This document shows, in pieces, positions 56,478-64,000 of a DNA stretch of 64,000 bases; within the stretch, counting starts at the first letter, position 1; the number at the start of each line of letters is the position of its first letter. A program made the position numbers and the translations under genes. The notes beneath the pieces were generated by a model. The model worked only from the letters and a program-made list of their open reading frames with translations, was not told where the DNA came from and searched no databases. The DNA lies in the NCBI GenBank assembly GCA_039111635.1, contig JBCAQO010000005.1:1-64000 (forward strand), read 5' to 3'. Source of the stretch: Heterobasidion occidentale (taxonomy: Eukaryota; Basidiomycota; Agaricomycetes; Russulales; Bondarzewiaceae).

Positions 56478-56610
56478 TCTAGGTCAGAGTCCTGGTGGCG
56501 ACAATGCATGTTGAACAATCACGTGGGCTCTCGATTATAAAGAGCTTTCGCTCTCGGTTCCTCCTCTTCCACATCCCTTCCCAAGCTGTATCTTCTTTCC
56601 TCACTAGAAC
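56478..56610. other. Short spacer before the hypothetical gene at 56611
   Basis: No feature is recognised. It would contain the promoter of the gene beginning at 56611. Confidence 0.3.
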
Positions 56611-57371
56611 ATGGAGACTCAACGTCATCCAAACATCACCATCTCTCCAGAGACTGGTTCTACACCGAAGCATGGGAAGCTGTCTCGATCTCGGCCTCTC
56701 TCTGTAGAGGAGCGGATCGCTATAATATTCAAAGGTGTACCAAAGGAGCTCCGGCCTCGATTCAGTCTGTCAGACCACTTCTATGTCAGTGTCCATTTCT
56801 ATAGTGCCCACCATCACTCACTTTCGCTATCGCTATCCTTTAAAAGTCGATGGAAGAGGTGGCTAGGGCTCCGCCTTTGCTGAGTCTCCCTCGGGCTCTT
56901 ATCCCCAAACGTGGGAGGGAGACTCCACCATATCTACACTATGGCCTTCCTATCTCTCTCGAAAAAATGACATCACTGGCCAGGTCGCGCGAGCCAACTG
57001 TAGAGATCATCACCAAGCTCGGATTCGTCAGTCTCAGAGTCCGACAACCGGCAGCGAAGTGTTTGTCCGAGGAAATCGGTTGGCCAGTTTATCTGGAGCG
57101 CGTGCTGAACGCGCCCAACACACTCTTCGCTGTGTGTCTGATTGAAAATTATACTGTGGAGGAACGCCAGAAGACCAACGAGTTCCCCACTGGAGACCAT
57201 ATTCGTTCGTCATTTGCTTTCGATGTTGTGGCATCAGAAACTGAATTGGCGATGTTACTCATCATTCTATGCTCGCTAGGCCGGATGCAAAAAGCCCTTG
57301 AAGTGGGTCCCGAGGCTCGACCGCTCTGGTACATCGCCGCAGGATTTTATGCGTGGCAGTACCATCATTGA
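56611..57371 (+). CDS. Hypothetical protein, 232 residues, two exons
   Basis: Exon 1 (56611-56784, 58 codons) has LSVEERIAIIFKGVPKELRP and ends before GTCAGT. Exon 2 (56847-57371) follows a 62-nt intron in the same phase and encodes TVEIITKLGFVSLRVRQPAA, WPVYLERVLNAPNTLFAVCL and ELAMLLIILCSLGRMQKAL, ending in WQYHH. The joined frame is open, with globular composition. I recognise no domain. The start is the first methionine of the exon. The acceptor (AAAAG) is weak, so the two-exon model is plausible rather than certain. An upstream relic of the fusion family ends only about 130 bp away, but no homology joins them. Confidence 0.5.
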
Positions 57372-57729
57372 GATGTTTCCACATGCTTTGTCTTTCCTTT
57401 CGTTCTCATCTTTTGTGATGCACGCTTTGCTCTCATGTTTCTTTCACTCTGTACGATACTCCCAGTGATCATGTCTGTTGTTCATCTATCGCCGTGCGCT
57501 GATCAATTTTGGAAGTCCAATGCCCTCCCTTCTTCCGGCGCCTGATGCTCGCGCGCGAGCTGCATTGCTGGGGCGCATGCTGGTAGCCGAGTGAAGTAAT
57601 CATTCTCGATAGTCGCGGAACATGTCAATGGTGTAGATGAGAAAGAGTCAGTAGTAGATTTCATCGTATCTATGATCAGGCAAGATGAAGTATAGAAGAT
57701 ACCATTAGCACTCCTGACTTCTGACTGTG
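57372..57729. other. Convergent intergenic region
   Basis: Non-coding space between the plus-strand hypothetical gene and the minus-strand RBR gene. No feature is recognised. Confidence 0.5.
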
Positions 57730-60578
57730 TCAAATGCCGATGCCCCCATGGGCCGACCTCATGTGCGCATATATCCCACGATCCGAGCTGCCATCACCGA
57801 AGCTCTTCATACAGAACCAGCATATATGCGTCTTGCAGCGCGCGCATCGAATATGGTTGCAGCCCCCGTTCTTCTGGATATCGGCATTACAACCCGGACA
57901 CGCCTTGATGCCATTCGCCTCCTTCCACCTCACAAATATCTCCGAGTTTTCAGAAATGCTGTCCTTGTATTCTTCGCAGGATAAACCCTCGTGGTACTCG
58001 ACATGGCAGCTAGGGCAGACACGTTCCAAGCAGGCGGGGCAGCGAAGGACTATTCTTGCACGGCCGGGGCGATAGACGGTAGGGCAGTCCGGCGTAGGGC
58101 AGTAGTGGAATTCGTGTGGGCGGGAGTGCATAAATGCACGTAGATAAGCCTCAAGGAGTAGACGTTCTTCGCCCGGGGTGATAAGGTCTCGGATGATCGA
58201 GTGCGGCACTTGTACGGCGCATGTCTGACCTTCACCTAGATCCTTGACACATCGGAGCGGTTGAAAATCGGTGGTGATAGCCGATTTGATGAAATGTCTG
58301 AGGCACTCGGTATCGTAGAGATGCCCACAAGGAAGTTTGGTAGGATTGGTCGCGTCACAAAAGCATACGGGACAACATTCATTGTCGTTGTCGTCGTCCT
58401 CCCTGTGATCGACTTCGCCAGTCTTTATGCGCTCTAAGCTCCGTCGAGCCATCAGCACATCTTGCTCATCACCATGGACCAAGATGGTTCGGCTTGCTAT
58501 ATCGAGCACAAGCTTCTGATGTCCAAGTTCGTCCTGCATGTCCTTGAATCCACCAGATACCAGCGCGCGCAACCACGCTTTCTCGACGACGATGATGTGG
58601 CGGCGAGCCCTAATCTCATCAAACCGGATAAGTACTATGTCCTTGGCACGACTTCGAGCCTCTTCGATCCCGTAGATCTGGATTGTACGAGAGCGAACGT
58701 CGCATTTGACGCAAGCGCCAGTGCGCTCGTGCACATTGAGCAGGAAGGTCTTGCCTACAGGCCCAACGAAGAAGTCGTCCCAAATTGGCAGGTCTCCCTG
58801 CCGCACGAGCCTTTCCCCTTGTATGATCTCCTCCAGTTCAGCCTTCGCACGTCCAAGGGCCTTGGCATCCGAACCCGACAATCGGATACAGACCGGGTCC
58901 ACCATATTGCCTTCACCGTCCTTGTCGTAGTAACGGAGCTTACACTGAACGTCCGAAGTGGCTCGCAAGCGATCGAGGTCAGCTTGTACAGCAGCAAACT
59001 GGATAGCAGGCAATGTGAACTTGAAGGAGTGGATCTGCTCCAACCACAACGGGCTCTTGCCCCCGAGACAGTTCTGAGGACGATTATTTAGCTCTTTGAC
59101 CGCCTTCTCGGCTTCATCGGCGGCTGAGAACTGAGCCCACGCGACACATTTCTTCCCGTTGGTGTGCATGACGTCGAACGAGTCCAACAGTCCAAAGCGA
59201 CTGAGCGCCACTCGTATGGATGAGACGGCAACCTCTTGATCGTAGGTCAGTCGGCCAAGCGTGATCGAACGGGATTGCGTGAACGATTTCAAGGCTCCAA
59301 CATATCTCCCAGGAATCGCGGCGACTGAGGATGGCAAACCTTTGATAACAATAGAGAAAGAATCGCGCTGGTTCCCAGTGGGCATCTGAAATGTGACAAC
59401 AAGCTTGCAAGTGCCTAACATCGTCCCATCCAGCCTCTGTGCCTGGGCTCTCGCAGTGGACACGGTGTCGTAGTGCGCCCATGCGATGACAGACGGCGCA
59501 AACCAACTGACTTTGACCTTGGTGCTCCGAAGCGTTGCAGGGCCCACCTCAACCGCGCGGAGGTCAAACCTTGCAGACAATGTTCTTGAGCGGAAGTCGC
59601 GGTCGCTAAGACCTTCAACTGCCGCAGCTGCTTGAGAGGAATTCACATACTCCACGCGCACGGACCCATCCTCCAGGTGAAGTGTCAGGTTTTTGATGTG
59701 TCCAAAGGACTCCAGTAGTTCAATCAACGCGTCCCGAGAGGTGTCTAGAGGGATATTGAACACCATCACCACGCATGACTCGAAGGCGGTGGTGACCCGG
59801 AGAACAGACGCCCCGTCACCAAACTCAGCCTTGCAGCCAAAGGCATCAAGAGATATGGACGGTCTATCACTGGCTAAGTCAGGGTCTTTGGAATTCTAAG
59901 GAACAATCAGTCCATGATGAACACAGTACAGAAAATGACTCACAGCGTGCAGTTCCTCTTCAGTCGACATCGCTGAGAGTTCAAGCCTCGAGTCGTCTTT
60001 CTCGCTCAAGTGTGGAGTATCTATCAATAGGTTCTAGTGGCCGCATGTAAGATGTCATGATTTATCATACGATTGTGATTTGGATGACATACCTCTCTTT
60101 GAGGAATCACACCAGTGATCGTCTTGATTGGTGGATTGATATAAGTAGGAGCGACGGGGTTTCCGACGTGAGGAAAGGGACATTTGGCATTGGTGCACTT
60201 TCCAGCCTTGAAGAACTTGCACGACCCAAATGCACCCGCCGAGAGGGTTGAAGCAGGAAGACGACTTTGACGCGAGGCTGCATAAGATGTAAGCTGCGTG
60301 CCAATACTTCACGCTTGATCAATGGAGTACTCACCATCAGGCAAAGGTAATTCTGTTCGTGACAGGTGAGCATAATGACACTGATCTCCGAACTTGCAGA
60401 TCCCCTTCGAGAAGTAAGGGCAAGCCATCGTCACTGAACTACGCTTGGGAAGCACGGGAGCATGTTGTCGGTCGATTCCGGTTACAAGAACACCGTGGGT
60501 CTGATGTGAGTTTCGACACCGGTCTCCAAAGGTGCATTCACCCCGAAGCCAGAAGCGACAGGGCTGTCTCGAGTCCAT
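57730..60578 (-). CDS. RBR (RING-IBR-RING) E3 ubiquitin ligase with CCCH fingers and RRM-like domains
   Basis: From ATG at 60578 come three CCCH fingers: PCRFWLRGECTFGDRCRNSH (C-x7-C-x5-C-x3-H), ACPYFSKGICKFGDQCHYAH and, across an intron, CKFFKAGKCTNAKCPFPH. Next come RRM-like folds (VMVFNIPLDTSRDALIELLE, about 59700; another near 59350). RING1 is CPVCFCDATNPTKLPCGHLY (about 58370), then an IBR with YCPTPDCPTVY and CPACLERVCPSCHVEYHEG. RING2 is ACPGCNADIQKNGGCNHIRC, followed by KTHICWFC. The Cys of KNGGCNH aligns with the catalytic Cys of HHARI/ariadne-type ligases, so a thioester mechanism is expected. The CCCH and RRM parts suggest RNA binding. The protein is likely cytosolic or nuclear. 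Introns lie at about 60252-60334, 60034-60095 and 59895-59942. No lesion is seen. Confidence 0.88.
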
Positions 60579-61676
60579 AGAGGCTTTGAGCGGTTGGGTA
60601 AGGGAAGATGTGAGGGTCCTTGACCAAGCACGCCTCGTGCTCCATTGGCGCTTTGGGCGACGGGTTGATGTGAATGGCCATGCTTCTGTGACCCAAAACA
60701 GTCAATGAAGGGTCTGTCTGACTGCGGAATACTCATACATGCATGGCAGCTGTAGATTATTCAAGTCATAAATGTGCATCTGACGAGGACCCAGGACTCC
60801 TGGTGCATCAAACAACGATCATAGACCTTCCATATATATTTTCAGTGTACAGATGGCTAGATATCCGCGAGCTCGAGCGTTCTCCAAGGTGAGGATAGAT
60901 AGCTTCTCGTATACGTCGAAGGGTGGTGGTGCTTGAAGGTCTGCAGATTCGCTCGGGGATAACGAGAACGCGAGGAGGAAATGGGAATGCAGTGCCTCTG
61001 TCTGCGAATCTGTGTGTCAGAGAATTACCGCATCCTGCGTTGCGTGTTTTCAGATGCAAGGAATATGCTTGCTCAAGTCGTAGCGATTATATGGCAGACA
61101 ACACACACCCTTTCTCCGATGCCTATAGCACGATCTCATCCCACTCTGGGATGCTTCACGAGTCACAATCCACAGAAAAATGCCATCCCCCCTGAAGGAA
61201 AGCACCGGGAGTTCCAGAGCACTGTGAGCCGATGTTCCTTGAGAAAAAAGTCTGTCGACGACGACAACAGGCACTGCGTTGTGGGACACTGGGAGTCTTG
61301 ACAGAAACGATCACGACGACAGGAGAGCGTCGGCACAAGGTCGGCAATGGCCGGTCGACCGGCAGCGCTCAAGTCACTGCGGCCACAAGGCTCAAACTGC
61401 AGAGGCGAGCCTACATCCCTTGTTTATATCGTTTTCAATCCCTAATTTCTTGACGAGTCCGACAAGTAACAGCCGTCTGGCCCTCAAAAACGAAGGTGTC
61501 TGACTGGATCAATATACTTCACTTCGACACTAAATTTGGGAGACAATCGTCGTCAGTTTCTCCTCATCACAGACTGTCTCATCTCCTCATTCACTTGTAC
61601 AAAAATCATTTAACAGCATTCGCTCATCCAACATGTAACTCGCAGAAAGTGTGAGCCACGAGGCAGGCACGAAAAC
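60579..61676. other. Divergent/upstream intergenic region
   Basis: A minus-strand frame (60482-60736) runs into the first CCCH exon in another phase and is probably 5' leader of the RBR gene. 60740-61676 has short frames on both strands with no recognisable domain. This contains the RBR promoter and the 3' flank of the permease. Confidence 0.4.
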
Positions 61677-63941
61677 TCACAACGTGTAGACAAATCGTGG
61701 ATGCCGATCTCCTAGACGCTGCCGTTCTTCGGGAGAGTCCCAGCCCTCCTTCTCAGTTCCGTTGCCCTTCTCTCTAAGCAGTACAACTACTTGCACACGC
61801 TTGGAAGCGTTCCGCCGGACTAGGTATACAATGAGGCCACCACACGCTATCACATTGCCGATGGCAAAGGACACATTCACGGCTGACGCGGTGTGGAATC
61901 GTGGGGGGTCGATAAAAATCCAAGTGGATACGATACCTGAATTGAATGGATCGATGATGAGCACGAATACTTCAAATGAAGATGATCACATCGCGTACCC
62001 CCCGTGTTGGTGCACGCAAAGGCAAAAGCAATGGCTGTGGCTCTGCGGAAATGCGGCTGAACATTGTTCGCATTCCAAGTGGCAGTGCACGGCGCTAGGC
62101 CGTAGACGCCAATGATCTGCAAGAACAAAGCACCGTAGTTCGCGTGCTTATTCGGAGTGCCTATCGAAGCTGGATCAGCAAAGGAGTTCGACAACCGAGG
62201 AAGCAGCGAGCAGCGTGCCTATGAAGATGGCGTATCCGATGATCGCGAGGAAGCTGAATACCAGGGCCGTTACTCCACGGCGCTTGTATTTGTCGGACAG
62301 ATAGGCGGAGACTAAGCTCACGACAAAGGAGCAGGCAAATGGAGGAACCTGTGACACTCGAGTAAAAAATCGACCTCGAAGTCAGCATAGTACTTCGGAT
62401 GCTCACGGTAAGGAGCTGGGAGCGTGTCGTTGAAAATCCGAGAGCATTGACAATAGTCGGAGTGCTGATGATAGTATACCGAATGTGAATCTTCAATCTC
62501 TTCAAAATACTATGCAACTTACAAAGTTGCCAAACCGAACAGCTAATTTGCACGCAACCATAGATCAGCGACAATACGCTCGACGAAGACAACAATCAAG
62601 GAATTGCTCACTGTGATACCTTCAATGAAGAAATGCACGCAGAGTATGAGGACGTGCGGAGCATCCAGAAACACGCTCCAGACTTCTGCCCAGCTGAAGT
62701 TCTCGTCCTCCGCATCTCCGCTCCAGTCTTCTCTCAACATCTCGACATAGACGGCTTTCTCGTGCCGAGTCAGCCAGCGAAGCTTCGAAGGCTCGCGTGG
62801 GAGCAGAAAAAAGCCCAATATTCCGCATAGGATGGTAAAGACCCCTTCCTAAAATGCAACCAGCATCTCTCTCCCGTAAGTAGAGAGCCAAGAATTAAGG
62901 GACATGGTAGGACCTATAACGTACCAACACAAAAATCCACGCCCAACCACCCAAACCTCTCAATCCGTCCATATCCTCGATGGCCGCCGCCAGCAAACCA
63001 GAAAACGCGCCGGCCAAAGAGGTCACGCTGAACATCATCGACAGCCGAAGCTGCAGCGAGTGCCTGGGATAGAAGTTGGAAAGATACAGGACAAGGCCGG
63101 AAAAGAGGCCGCCTAATGTCCCCGTGGGGGTATTCTCATGCGGTCCGTTCGGCGCGGACGAAGCAAGGCTCAGACGTACCCTCAGCCATTCCCAAAAAGA
63201 AACGACAAGCCACCAAGCCTCCAAAGGTGGTGACAGCACCTGTTCATGATGAGCACGATTCATTGCTTTGACAACCATGAGCCGCACCTTGACATGCGCT
63301 GGAGAGGCCCCACAGTACGACCATCAGTGGGATGGTGATGTTTGCTCCGAATCTCTTCATTACCAGATTCACAGGAATCTCCACCATAACGTATGGCACG
63401 CTGTTGTATCATAGCAGGGTGAATTCAGTGAAAAGTGACGGCACAAGTAGAACCCACTAGAAAATGGTCAGAGAGACAGAAAACTGATGATCAGTCATAT
63501 TCAGATCTTTCTGAAGGCCAGCGATGCGCGCGTTCCCGATGTTCCTATTAAGACTTCAATCACGCGCAAGACTTTAAAAACTATATCTGGGACCTACGCG
63601 CGATCCTAAACAATCATCAATCGGCACTCAGAAATACTACTCATGCACAGTGGTAGATATAGTCAACTCACCAGGAACGATACAAAGTCTGAAGGATGCC
63701 TATTAGTACTGATGATGCAAACACAAATTTCCAACATACAAATGATGCCCACAAGCGGAATAATCATGAGGTCGATCTTCGTTATCACAGCAGCTTGTGC
63801 ATCGTCGTTGCGAGTCTTGGTTATGTGTTCGAACATCGGAGGGTCCGAAGCAGGACCATCAACATTTGATTCAGCATCAAGGACAGAAAGCTTCGCTGGG
63901 GATTCATCGAGTTGCTGGGGGGAGGTGTCAACGGACGACAT
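61677..63941 (-). CDS. MFS transporter, DAL5/allantoate-permease-like (anion:cation symporter family)
   Basis: It starts with MSSVDTSPQQLDES at 63941. A cytosolic N-terminus leads into KIDLMIIPLVGIICMLE. Exons then give SNIGNARIAGLQKDLNMTDH, YVMVEIPVNLVMKRFGANIT, PLMVVLWG, the segment RHSLQLRLSMMFSVTSLAGA with FSGLLAAAIEDMDGLRGLGG and WAWIFVLEG, then GFFLLPREPSKLRWLTRHEK. After the loop come IIVFVERIV-type and GVTALVFSFLAIIGYAIFIG helices, then LFLQIIGVYGLAPCTATWNA, NNVQPHFRRATAIAFAFACT and a final helix before RHPRFVYTL. This order is characteristic of fungal DAL5-like permeases (12 helices; nicotinate, allantoate, ureidosuccinate or related carboxylates). Substrate cannot be read from sequence. 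There are many short introns, whose boundaries I only partly placed, and no clear lesion. Confidence 0.85.
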
Positions 63942-64000
63942 GATTTGTGGGGAGAGGTCGAGCGTCCCAACTCAGACTGCTTATCATCAGTTTAACATCA
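63942..64000. promoter_or_regulatory. Start of the permease upstream region
   Basis: The window ends 59 bp upstream of the permease start codon. Only a fragment of its promoter is present and no element was recognised. Confidence 0.3.

Noticed and set aside
58462..59091. 209-codon plus-strand frame
   Set aside because: It is antisense to the RBR ligase exon and has no domain.
60923..61301. Short plus-strand frames in the RBR upstream region
   Set aside because: No domain or splice support, and two overlapping frames of similar length.

Overview
The window looks like a chromosome-end region of a filamentous basidiomycete, most likely an Agaricomycete. Genes carry many short introns (about 50-65 nt, GTRNGT...YAG). 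The gene families (a DUF6534-type membrane protein, an NFX1-type helicase, an RBR ligase with CCCH fingers, a DAL5-like permease, a pogo/Tigger transposase) are typical of that group. The species cannot be named from the sequence. A run of exactly 100 N (20337-20436) marks a scaffold join, so the order of the left 20 kb relative to the rest is an assembly inference.

1-17 kb holds no credible gene. It is a subtelomere-like mosaic of GC-rich satellites: 40-bp and 60-bp units sharing a TCTGTGACGACTGC core, a 24-bp CTCACC-type minisatellite, a 208-bp triplication, and short CCTAA (TTAGG) pentamer runs closing each block. One block of about 3.2 kb is present twice, nearly identical (374-3575 and 9764-12985). 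Between the blocks lies GC-rich, degenerate repetitive DNA. 17-20 kb holds a further direct repeat, a GGACTGTGTGGCG-type repeat tract, a 41-bp hairpin and a decayed LTR.

20.8-41 kb is the distinctive part: a DUF6534-like membrane protein gene, then four tandem copies (about 5 kb period for copies 1-3) of an unusual three-part gene. The parts are an N-terminal domain I do not recognise, a type II haloacid-dehalogenase-like HAD domain and a casein-kinase-1-like kinase domain. A gene model can be drawn precisely only for copy 3 (33714-36786, seven exons, 903 residues). Copies 1, 2 and 4 carry frameshifts and/or nonsense codons, and a fifth, N-terminal-only relic lies 15 kb downstream (55935-56477). 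Copies 1 and 2 are each followed by a small opposite-strand gene with an RPCVVV...ITPLCG barrel-like core.

41-64 kb is more ordinary. It holds an NFX1-type zinc-finger SF1 helicase (minus), a glutamine-synthetase-like relic that stops at a pogo/Tigger element with a SAP-domain tail, retroelement debris including a 607-bp LTR inverted relative to the one at 18 kb, two hypothetical genes, an RBR E3 ligase with three CCCH fingers and RRM-like domains (minus), and a DAL5-type MFS permease (minus). Eukaryotic genes here are monocistronic, so neighbourhood implies shared duplication history rather than operon function. No tRNA, rRNA or CRISPR locus was recognised.
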